Positions 12,094 to 22,485 of a DNA stretch of 64,000 nt are shown here, piece after piece. The translations under genes and the position numbers were made by a program. Origin of the DNA: Hypomesus transpacificus. Taxonomy: Eukaryota > Chordata > Actinopteri > Osmeriformes > Osmeridae. Below the pieces are notes generated by a model. That model saw nothing but the letters and a program-made list of their open reading frames with translations, searched no databases and was not told where the DNA came from. The stretch lies in NCBI RefSeq assembly GCF_021917145.1, contig NC_061078.1, positions 7,435,863-7,499,862 on the forward strand. The letters are read 5' to 3'. Every line of letters begins with the position of its first letter. Within the stretch, counting starts at the first letter, position 1.

Positions 12094-12290
12094 CTTGGTC
12101 GTATTGTCCGTTTATCGGTGTTAACAGATTGCCAGGACGTCCGACCTCCGCCGCATCCTTTACCGAAAACAACCGGCTCTGACACAAGGTAGGAGGCAAA
12201 CCACTTAGGTCACGTGACGAATATAGTCGAACATAAGGATCACGTGAAGACTTCCAAGAACGTAGTGAAGAAGACAACCGGCTGGTATCT
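12094..12290 (-). promoter_or_regulatory. Putative slc7a6 5' untranslated exon and promoter with two CACGTG boxes
   Basis: A consensus donor (CCAAG|GTAAGAC, exon edge 12094) on the minus strand faces the acceptor (CTCTCCAG|GGCAGG, exon starts 9881) of the start-codon exon. The segment contains GTCACGTGAC at 12209-12218 and TCACGTGA at 12240-12247, spaced about 30 bases. These are the E-box/CLEAR type bound by MiT/TFE and USF factors. The upstream edge and start site are not known. No ATG-initiated frame is present in it. Confidence 0.45.
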
Positions 12291-12299
12291 TTCCCTTCA

Positions 12300-13497
12300 A
12301 AAAAAACACTCGCTGGAAGATTGTTGCTAGGGAAACCTTAATGTGACCAATTATGGCATATGGTACTACAACGTTCTGAACACCCTAGCCAGATATTTCA
12401 GTATGGTTTGGCTTAAGTAGCCTATATTTAGACTTATAATATTACGGTCGGAAAATGCACTGTAAAAATGCATAATCTTCATGTTAAAGAGTAGGCCTAT
12501 AGAAGCGTGGCGGGGATTGAGTACAAACTATTCGCGACTGTCATCAATGCAAAAGACAACCCTAAATCTCACAACTAAAGAGAATGTCCTCTGCCGCCCT
12601 GGCAACATGGGGATTTGGGAATATAGGTAGGTGCCGTTTCAAGGACACTGCAGGACAGTGCGAAGACCAAACGTGTAATTAGACATCATCCGTTAGAATT
12701 TGTGCAGCACGAGGGACAGCGGAGTCATAACTCAGCAGAATGTGACGTTCACACGCAGGTTCAAAAAACACACATACACACTTGCTCTCTCACACAAACG
12801 CAACCCTCCATACACATATATCCATGTTAATACATTCTACAACCTTCGTAAAAGCCATCTATCAGAAGCAGTGGGCTACCCTTCACTGGAAGAGGGGTCT
12901 CCTCTGGGGAGGAAATAAAGAGAGCACAGATAAGACTGCGTCAGTAGCCTGTATACAGCCCCCTCAGGAAACATGCAGGACAAAACTGCTCACTATGCAT
13001 ACACACACAGGCACAGGAAAGGGTTTTGCATTCTCACTGACATAACTCTTTCTGATCATTTTATTAGGCTACAGAAATCATTAATTAAAGCAATATGTAC
13101 ACATATATATATACAAAGATGTATACAGCACACAGTGACAACAATCATTTAACCCGTCATTTTGTTTTCTACATAAAAGTATCTCTAAAAAAGTAGTCTT
13201 GAAAGTGCCAAACGAAGGTTCTCGCAATGAAGCTCCAAGGAACTGAACAGCGAAAGGATTAAGCTAAAAACTAAAGTGCTACTTCAACACAAACTAGCTT
13301 TATATTTGGAATTAATGTTCATCAAGAAAATAAGCTTATAACCGGTAAAAAAAAATATGAAGCTTTCATTTGAACATGTTTAGAAATATACAGTAGCTCA
13401 AGTTTGTTTTACAATAATTTCAGTGCAATAAGGTGAAACGTTTGAGTTTGTTTGAAATGTCAAGGGGTGGTGGTCCAGGCCAGCTGTCCATACGATC
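12300..13497. other. Spacer between the slc7a6 promoter and the 3' end of the minus-strand GPCR
   Basis: No coding exon seen. AATAAA on the minus strand (TTTATT at 13060-13065) lies about 430 bases past the receptor stop and may be its poly(A) signal. The 12.3-13.0 kb part has only short CA-rich words. Confidence 0.4.
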
Positions 13498-16400
13498 TCA
13501 GCTGCAGGTCTTCTCTTGCAGCATGTGTTGTCTGGCGGATCCAGTGCTGCTGCCCTGCGAGCTACAGTCTGACTGCTTCCTCATCTTATTTAGAATGTAA
13601 AACCGTAGCATCAGGAAGAACCCTGCGAGACAACACAGAATGTTAGCCTCAAACAACAGTCAACAGCTGAGATTCTAGAACACAGAATGTTCGTGTCCGT
13701 CATCAGTCAACAACAGAGATTCTAGAATGCAAACATTTTAAAGAGTCATTATCTTGTTGTTGAACATTGCTGCATTGTTGTCCACTGTCAAGTACACTGT
13801 CTTACATAATAATGGCTGGGAAGATGCAGATTGAACTTCAACCGTGATATTACATATGTTATCCCCAGCACTAAGTTCCCTACATTTCTGACCTGATAAG
13901 TAACCTGTGTTTCTAATCAAAATAAATCATATACTTAAACATTTCTCTTTAAGCTTCAACCCCAAGTTAGAAAACAAGGGTTTAAGGTGTGTTAACTGGA
14001 GCTCAGTGTGCTTCTGGCATCGTGGAGTGATGTTCTGTCCAGATACAGGGCCCAGCTCCTAAGTGAGACTGCGGTGGCTGAATAGGAGAGGAAACAGCTG
14101 TGGTGCTGATATGCTGCTGCTGACTGGTTGAGACTGGGGCCATTGTCCCTGAGGCAGAGCTACACAATAGACTGCTGGCCCAGGTTCACAAACTCAGAAA
14201 ATATGATTACATTATTATTGTGTGTCAAATTGAACCCGGTCTGATTTCTACTATTCCAATTTAAATTATTCCACAGTTGTAAGTATCATGAGAGTATTGG
14301 GCCTGCTGTGTTCTACATTGAGTACTGTTTCTTATAAATGTTGTACAACATTTATAAGAAACATTACTTTCTCATTCTGTTCAGTCTTTTTTACATAAAA
14401 AAGTTTTGTGGGTGCTTTTTTACATAAAAAAGACTGAACAGAATGAGAGACCAGCTGTGATGCTCAGTGGCCAGTGTCTCACCCTGGAAGGAGTTGAGGA
14501 TGCAGAAGGAGAAGTGGATGACGTCAGAGAGCGGCCCAAAGTCCAGGAAGCCCAGCCCCCAGGTGGTCCCAAACAGGCAGCTCAAGCCCCAGATGCTGAG
14601 GAAGGCCACACGGTTCTTCTTCCACTCAGGCCGGTTCTGTATCTTCTTCATAACCAGGCCCAGCATCAGCAGGCCAGAGAGAACCACCAGTGTCAGGAAT
14701 GACAGGTTGGTGAGGTAGTGGGCAATGAGGGCGGAGTCAGATGTAACCAGCCAGCACCTGCAGGTACACATACACACATTTCACACCTCCGTTGCTGATA
14801 GCATGCTGATTTTGTCGTGGAAGCCCTTAGCCTGGTGTGGAAAACCCTGCTAGTATAACACATGAACAAACCCAGCATAGATATACACACAATGTAGATA
14901 GACTGTCTGTCTATATGATCAAGACTGTAGATATCCACACTGAGTGCAGAGGTGGGCCCTTCCACCCTACACCTGAGTTAACAGCTGATCTAACCTAACA
15001 TTCTCGTCATCATCTGGACTGCAGCCAGCTCCTTACATCTTGTAGGGGTTGCTGACGTCATCCATTGGTATGACCTGCCTCACACCATAGATGTCTGGCA
15101 TGGTAAACAGGACAACGACTGGGATGGCAGGAACACCTGTTAGTGGAAGTAAAGTTACATTTAGTGAAATATATAACACTCATCTCCTTCTCCCTCAAAG
15201 GGAAGCCTTGTTAAGAGGTCATTTTATTTTTCTTTAGTACATGCTTTTATACAGATACATTTTGTTAGACTGCCAGTCAATAACTAGACAGACACAGTCA
15301 CAGAGTAGCACTGACCAATCATATCTGATATCCTTTGCATACTCTCACTCACCGAAGCCTATCAGATACCACATATAGGTCTTCAGGGAGGGGCTGAAGA
15401 CCATGTAGACCAACCAGAAAGTGTGAAACACCTCGAGGGCCATCCAGGAGAAGGAAGCGAGGAGGCTGTAGTGCAGAGCAGCACCCACAATCTTGCACAG
15501 CTCAGCTCCGACCACATTAGCCAGTGTGCCAGTGAAGAAGAAGAAGAAGTTGAGGCAGAAGAGGGACGTGGCCAGACCCCGGTGGACTGGAGCTGACGTT
15601 TCCTTAGCTCTCCTGAGAGGAGGGATGCAGAGAGGGAGAGAAAGAGAGAGAGAGAGAGCCAGAGAGAGAGAGAGAGAGAGCCAGAGAGAGAGAGAGAGAG
15701 AGAGAGGAGAAAGTGTAGAAGTTACCATAATCCTTGAGCAACAAATGCCAATGCTGAGTGGTCATGTCTACAAGTGTCCAGTAGATGTACCTCTGCTTGG
15801 TCAGAAAGATGAGGAGAGCCACACAGCTGACCATTGAGGCAGCGCAGCCCAGATATGTGATGATGGTCAGAGACAGCAGGTGGCGCACCGGCCGCGACTT
15901 CAGTTCCTGATGGACAAAGAGGACAGAGGTCACAGGTCACCAAGGAGTAACTGCCCACTATGTGCATGTCATGTGCTTCATGAACAAAGTTGGACTGCTT
16001 GATTCAGGACATTACAATTGTACATGATCTACTGCAGCATGTACATAACACTAATGGTTTATGTATGCAAGTGTTTTTTTATAAACCCCATGCATGTGTG
16101 TAAGAGTGTGTGAAGGACAGCATAGCTTACCACCAAGATGGTGAAGTATGTCAGGTGGTTGCAGTGACACGTTGTGACCTCTAGGCTGCTCTCATTCGTC
16201 TTACAGCCATCTCTCCTCCAATGGACTGAGGTGTCTGAAAACACCACCACATCCACTAGTAAGCACATCTCACCAACGATATAAGATCACTGGTCAGCTA
16301 GGAGTCAATGATGTTTCCATTTGAATATAATAAAATATATATATTCTCAAAGCCAGAAATGTGCCATTTGAAATCACTCTAATTAATAATATACTGTGTA

Positions 16401-18887
16401 AACAATTAAACTAATAGATTATGTTTGTTACACACCTGTCCTGGTGTCCCATGAAACACATGTTCTGGAGTGATTCACCTAGAAAATGCAAGTGGAGTGA
16501 AGTATGGTTTATCAAGAGTAATGTAACGTACCTTCACCACTAGATGGCAATATATTCATAAGGCAGTCTCTATGTCAGCCTCAAAACAGTAGCGTCAACA
16601 ACAGCACTTCAAAACCACAATAAGAACTTGCATCTGTAAGTTGAAGTGTGTACAGTAGACCCAGGCAAATCTACAAAGTGTACAGAGAAGCTTTCTTTTG
16701 GAAAACTGAGACAGAAAGTCACACACTGGCATACGTGAGAGTCTCCATATCAGTCACTGCTAGATGCAGAAGGCTGGTTGAAGTGGTTACCTTGTTCTTT
16801 GCATCGCAGAACAATAAGTGCAGAAGAAAAGGAAGCACACAACTTTAACCCAAATACATAGTTATTGCACTGCAGTTGCGGTTTGACTCCCTTCGAGCAC
16901 TTGGGCATACGCACACAAACACACGTACTCACAGATATGACGTCATGATGAAAAGTGATCCTCACTGGCTCCGGCAGGTTGTTTTTGACCTCATTCTCCA
17001 CAGTGATGCCCACCACGTGTTCAAGAATCCTAATGTCGTTTCTGTCTGTCATTTTGGGCTGGTTTTGACAACAACACCAATCACAGCCATAGATTAGATA
17101 ACCTAAGCATACCATTATCTTTACAGTTGTATATGACTCAATTGAAGCACAGTAGCTTTCTGTAGTGGCGGTGGAGGTGGCTGTCCTACATTGAAGAGGG
17201 AGCTGTTGGTGAAGACGGAGCAGACGACCCTGGCCTTGCTGCGGCCAGGGTCTTTAAGACAGCTTGGGAGATAGATAGATGGCTTCTTCTCAATGGACAA
17301 GCCTTGCAGAGCCTGGACAACACAAATAGAGACACACACAGAATAGAATAGGAGGGGAATAGTAGTGACTTAGTATCTGGGTTACTTTGCTTAACAGAAC
17401 CACACCAATACCAATCTAGTTCTTATAGTATAAAGAGAAATAAGACCATTTGGAGGATTGTTAGTGTGTGTGTGTGTGTGTGTCTAGCCTTACGGGCAGG
17501 TTAACACTGGATCCCTGGAAGTCCTCCTTCATTTCCAGCACAGAGCCCTGAACACACGGCAGCTCCCACTCACCCAGGACCCGGGACCTAAATGTTGCAT
17601 CCTCAATTCTGCACACACACATACACACACATTTACACACATGCACAAACATGCAACCACATGCACAAACAGAAACATGCTATTATAGGAAATACAAGTA
17701 TAAACTGTGAAACCGCTCCAGTGATGGGAACATGACAATCTGCCAACATCCATTATCATTTGCATCCTGTTGGTATGTAAACCTCTGCAGATCACTCAAG
17801 CCTCACATCACACCATCATCACTTAGTCAGCGAGACAAGCGCTCACTTCCTCTAAAACAACCTGCTGAGCTGGGCTGATGATGATGGCAAATGTGACCAT
17901 GGGAACTATGAAAAAGATCAAATGCTCGGAGAAGAGACTAATTCGACAGCTGCGATACACTAAAGTGGCAGCAGAATTTTGCCCAATCAGTTGTTGTTGT
18001 GGCTTGTCCATCTGATGCTGAGATATGCTAAAGTTCTCTACTTACATGTTGATGTGGTTGGACCCCTGTCTGGCCTCCGCACACAAAAGCTCCTCTGCAA
18101 GGCAAACACGACACAGTCAGTAGATTGACCACTAGCAGTGTTAAAACAGCAGTATGAGGTACTGAAACAGCCTTCCACACACACACAACTCCTTACTGCA
18201 GCTGGTCTTCTCTCCGTGGAAGGTGTAGGCAGGCTGAGTGAGACTGCCGATGGGGTCACCGTGGGTCATGGCGTCGAAGATCCCGTATGGGGCCGGGGGA
18301 AGGTTGGGGCCGTGTGATAGGCCGGTGCAGCAAGTGTCATAGAGACCAGAAGGCGGGCACAGCGTCTGATTCTTTCCCTCCATCTCCAGCGTCAGCTGAT
18401 CCAATAGGGGCTCCCAGTACACACAAAATGGCGTCTCCGCCTTCGACAAATTCAACCCCAACTTCATAGAAATGTCACATTGGCCCGTGATGTGCCCCTG
18501 CACGGAGAGACAACTCTGATTGGCCGAGATGGTGATGTTGTCGCAGCCTTTCTTCAGGTCATAGATCAGGGTCAGGGACCCATTGCCGTGCCGCCAGGTA
18601 CCACACATCTTGAAGTCACGATCTCTTTCACATGATCCTGTGAAACAATCCAATGAATAATTTTCTTTTTTTTCTCTGAATAGTTAAGTTGCTAATGTGG
18701 AACAAAAATCAAATAATTGTGACTCAAACAATCTCAATAGTTGCATGGTGTGACCTGAATAAAGACATGATCACTGATACTGTTTGCAGGCCAGTATCCG
18801 ATAGTGACTCTTACCTGAAGACAGGAGCCTGAGGAGACAGACCATCATCACCCCCAGTCTCCATCTGATTGGCTGGTTGGTCTCCAT
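13498..18887 (-). CDS. adgrg1: Adhesion G protein-coupled receptor G1-like (GPR56-like), complete
   Basis: Thirteen exons in phase: 18887-18815, 18637-18197, 18094-18046, 17608-17494, 17312-17190, 17058-16933, 16478-16436, 16234-16131, 15906-15791, 15612-15353, 15136-15037, 14757-14483 and 13622-13498, giving 649 residues (human ADGRG1 about 693). Order: signal peptide (WRLGVMMVCLLRLL), a cysteine-containing PLL-type domain (DFKMCGTW, FCVYWEPL), the GAIN region, and a GPS with CVSWDTR, the cysteine pair CHC and the cleavage site HL|T (about residues 351|352). A seven-helix domain then runs from SRPVRHLLSLTIITYLG to NSFQGFFLMLRFYIL. Members couple to G proteins through a tethered agonist starting at the GPS Thr. 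The exon 6 acceptor tract is poor, and exon 10 may start 3 bases later (NAG choice). An acceptor just upstream of the ATG implies a 5' untranslated exon further right. The paralogue choice within ADGRG is less certain than the family. Confidence 0.88.
14327..14362. repeat. 36-bp perfect palindrome in the last intron of the adgrg1-like gene
   Basis: Arms of 18 bases with no spacer; the left arm is GTTTCTTATAAATGTTGT. It is directly followed, 7 bases on, by a second inverted repeat. Confidence 0.9.
14370..14448. repeat. 79-nt hairpin-forming inverted repeat, 24-bp perfect arms
   Basis: Arms 14370-14393 and 14425-14448 are perfect reverse complements. The 31-nt loop contains a further AAAAAAG/CTTTTTT stem. 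In the receptor pre-mRNA it starts about 35 bases after the exon 12 donor. It resembles a precursor-microRNA-sized hairpin or a fold-back element remnant; neither is established. Confidence 0.9.
15634..15710. repeat. (AG)n microsatellite
   Basis: Interrupted GA dinucleotide tract in intron 9 of the adgrg1-like gene, close to the exon 10 acceptor. On the minus strand it is pyrimidine-rich and may serve as the polypyrimidine tract. Confidence 0.9.
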
Positions 18888-19493
18888 TGACACAAGATGA
18901 CCTCTGACCCCTATAAAATAAAGCAGACAGGAAGCACTGTGATGTATGGGTCGAACAACGACACACTGCTATGGAGATGGAACAGATATGTCTTGATCAA
19001 CGGTAAAAAATAAAAATACAAAACTTTCCGTCAATCTTCCATTCTTTTCTGTTGGACCTTTGATCTGTTCTACCCTAATCAGTCTCAACCCATAACGTAC
19101 ATATATCTCCTTTGCTGTCACAGGCACCATCTGTCTAACGGCAGTAACTGAAAGTTTCCTTCACAACAATGACTAATCTGTCCCTAAAATGCACACAATG
19201 CTTTCTTAGAGGTGTTATAGATAAGGACACGTTTCCTTCACACAGAGCACACACACACCATGCATTCTGCTCCTCCTCCTTTACTCTACGTGAAATACAG
19301 TTTCTTCTGAACTTCTGGAAATACAGTAGACAAAACCTTGTTTGTGCAACACAGTAAAGATAACACTTCAGTGAGGGAATAGACAATTTGCAGAGCTGTG
19401 GTTAGTCACTTCCTCCCTTAGAAGTGTTCATCATGCAGATACGGTGTTACTTCCCAGTGGTTATTAAGTAGAAACCACAGAGAAAGGGAAAGT

Positions 19494-19547
<54 letters not shown>

Positions 19548-19555
19548 TGTGAGAA

Positions 19556-19644
<89 letters not shown>
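19494..19644. repeat. (GA)n microsatellite
   Basis: About 150 bases of GA repeat with a short interruption near 19546-19560. Confidence 0.95.
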
Positions 19645-19646
<2 letters not shown>

Positions 19647-19759
19647 TCTGTGTTCTATAGAACACACAATGAATTATACATACCTAGGCCTACAAATGAA
19701 CGCCTCTGGTAGCTTCCGCTTTGAGCTTTATATGCAATAAAAAACATTTTTTATAAAAA

Positions 19760-20604
19760 AACCATCCCAATTAAGATTTGGGATTCGACAACATCATCAA
19801 GCATATTGCTCTCTATGGAAGTGAGATATGGGGCCGACTCAACCTCGACTTCAGCAATTGGGAAAAGCACCCAATAGAGACTCTCCATGCTGAATTCTGC
19901 TGAAATATATTAAATATCCGAAGGAAAACTCCCACAAATGAATGCCGTACAGACTTAAGTTGATTCCTCCTTAACATTAGAAATCCAGAAAAGATCATTA
20001 CAATGTTACACCCATTTAAAATCCAGTCCTGAGGAAACCCTTCAATCTAAAGCCTTTGCAGTCCATGAAGTTAACCCTGAAAAGAGCCCCCTGTGCAAGC
20101 TGGTTATGAGACTAACAAACCAGTTACCACGTGGCACACCTCCTTCGCAGTCTATCACCCTCTTACTAACACCAAACAGAATAAAACTAATCACAACAGA
20201 AAACAAAAACTCCTACCTAGAACACTGGGAAAAAGAAACCAAGACACAAAACAAATTAGATTGCTATCGGGGCCTAAACAGAAACTATGAAATGGCTGAA
20301 TATCTAATCTATACATTGTCAAGGACATAAAGCAAAGACAGCTGCTCACAAAATACAGAATGAATGACCACACCCTTGCAATCGAAAAAGGAAGACATCA
20401 AAAAACAGAATCTGTGGGCACTGTACATGAGGGGAAATTGAAACAGAAAACTATTCCTTTTTTTTTGTTTGTTATTTAGCAGACACTCTTATCCAGAGCA
20501 ACTTACAGTAAGTACAGGGACATTCCCCCCTGTCCATTCAATATGGACTGCTTTGGCAATACTGCTCAACAAGAACTGTCATGCCAATAAAGCATACTGA
20601 ACTG

Positions 20605-20606
<2 letters not shown>
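19760..20606 (+). mobile_element. Degenerate LINE reverse-transcriptase 3' part with element 3' end
   Basis: Conceptual translation gives pieces typical of the C-terminal end of fish non-LTR element ORF2 (IALYGSEIWG, HPIETLHAEFC, NPEKSPLCKLVMRLTNQLP), broken by several stops, so the copy is dead. The 3' end CATGCCAATAAAGCATACTGAACTGAAC-like tail (about 20580-20606, given here only in part: AATAAAGCATACTGAACTG) runs into a (GA)n tract. A SINE-like fragment interrupts it at about 20472-20530. The LINE clade was not determined. Confidence 0.7.
20472..20530 (+). mobile_element. SINE-like conserved fragment (copy 1)
   Basis: Contains TTAGCAGACACTCTTATCCA followed by GAGCAACTTACAGTAAGTAC, a motif that recurs widely in teleost repeats. 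A second copy lies at 21452-21500. It sits within the LINE remnant. Confidence 0.55.

Positions 20607-20649
<43 letters not shown>
20607..20649. repeat. (GA)n tract at the LINE 3' end
   Basis: About 43 bases of near-perfect GA repeat directly behind the LINE tail. Confidence 0.9.
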
Positions 20650-20651
<2 letters not shown>

Positions 20652-20804
20652 TTATGTTTTGAGTTTGTTGCTGTTGTGTTTTGAGTTTGCAGGTGGTGTG
20701 GTGACGTCATTGCCCGCAAGTGTTTCACGTCTTATTACATTGTTTCATATGTCAGTTGTATGGAGTCAAATTAGGGTCAATAATATTTTCTAATATCATT
20801 TCCT

Positions 20805-20961
20805 ATTTCTGCAGATGCAAATCTTTTTCTGCGGGTGCTAAACTTTTTCTGCGGATGCAAATCTTTTTCTACGGATGCTAAACTATTTCTAGGGATGCTA
20901 AACTATTTTGTAGGGATGCTAAACTATTTCTAGGGATGCTAAACTATTTCTAGGGATGCCT
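20805..20961. repeat. 22-bp minisatellite
   Basis: About seven copies of a unit like GGATGCTAAACTATTTCTAG, the earlier copies more diverged. Confidence 0.9.
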
Positions 20962-21451
20962 CCATTCAGTTGACGCAGCTTCGAGATCATAACTGTTCAT
21001 GCCTACGTAGCTTGTGGTTCATCAATTGTTTTTGGCCCCTTTGATATCATCTTTAGTAAGATATTGTGTTTTTGAAATGTTGAGGTTTCACCCACGACAA
21101 ATATCTGATCTAAAAGTTGTTCTTATGTCCTGTATCTGTGTCTAATATTAGCGAAGCTCCCCGTGTCCGTTTGACACGGTTGTCATTATTACCAAAATGA
21201 ACGTTATTCCTTTAGGTAAAAAGGAGCTTTCCTCTTCAAAATTAGTTTTTTAAGTTCATCGCACCACAGAAGAATGTGTTGTTATCTACCCTTCCAAATT
21301 CGAACAAAAAAAATGACAAGTATGTTATACTAGGCTTTGAAATCGTGAGAAAATCATCAGTGTTCTCTGCTTGAGACTGGGGGGGCGTGTTGTGTGAAGG
21401 AGCTGAAGCTCCACCCCCTCGAATTTATTGAATTTAACAACAACAGCTAAA

Positions 21452-21500
21452 TTACATTACATTTAGCAGATGCTCTTATCCAGAGCGACTTACAGTAAGT
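21452..21500 (+). mobile_element. SINE-like conserved fragment (copy 2)
   Basis: Shares the TTAGCAGA.GCTCTTATCCAG and ACTTACAGTAAGTAC words with the copy at 20.47 kb. No full element boundaries are visible. Confidence 0.5.
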
Positions 21501-22450
21501 ACACCTCACCCTCAACGCCACACACATATACACATACAGTCACACATATACTTACGACATACACACAAACACACACTGCCCCCACAACCTCTCTTTATTG
21601 TTCAAGACAACACGGCCTCAATGAAGCCAAAGAATATAGCATTTCAGTTCAAAAATGTTACTGTGTCTGTTTAGTGCATGAATGTGTTACTTAAAAGGAG
21701 AGATAATAAGGGACAGCAAAAGCCAGCAGAGCACCAGTGACAGAAAGAGGAAGCTTTTTCAAACACGACAGCACAGTCAGACAGACCTGTCACAACTCCT
21801 TCCCCATTCTACCGCTCAGACGTACGGCAGTGGGATAGTTTCTAAAACGTTTACAGTTTGACCTCTGTTTCCCCATTTCATATGCTCGCTCCTTCTCTCT
21901 TGACCTTGAGTGTCTGAACGCTGCAGACTGGACAGTGGCGTTTACACGTGACTCACACTGTCCCAAAAAGCAGCATTATTATCCTAATCTTCATATCCCT
22001 CTGTGGGCCACCCATGACTGGCAGAGCAGTCCCAACAAGAGTGTGACTCATGCAGGGTGAAAGAACTCAGCCAGGCTCTTTGTCTCCAACCATGTCTCCT
22101 AGGGGCTGAGGAATGCGACCTGCACCTAGACAGCAGAGCAGCCCCGGAAAACCCCACTCAGGATTCAATATATTCAGAGATATGTTGTGTGTTTGTGTGC
22201 ATGTGTTTGCACATGTGTGTGTTTGTATGTGTGTCTGTCTGTGTGTGCGTGTGTGTGTGTGTGGGGGGGGGGGGGGTTGTGTGTGTTCAGGGCCAGAGGT
22301 TGTGGTCATTAAGGATAGCAGAAGCTGGACAGTTATTACATCCAAATTAAAGCTCTCTCTCCCACCCCTGTACACAAATCCACACACCACCCTGATCTAG
22401 CATTTACCATTGCTTTACCACTGTTTATGATGTTAAACAGCACTGTCCAT

Positions 22451-22485
<35 letters not shown>

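Noticed and set aside
11999-12277. Possible N-terminal extension or upstream ORF for slc7a6 in the 5' exon
   Set aside because: The open frame begins at TTG and has no internal ATG. After splicing it meets TGA TAG shortly before the slc7a6 ATG.
12324-12338. Second RFX X-box (GTTGCTAGGGAAAC)
   Set aside because: Breaks the central AT of the consensus and is not near a known plus-strand gene start.
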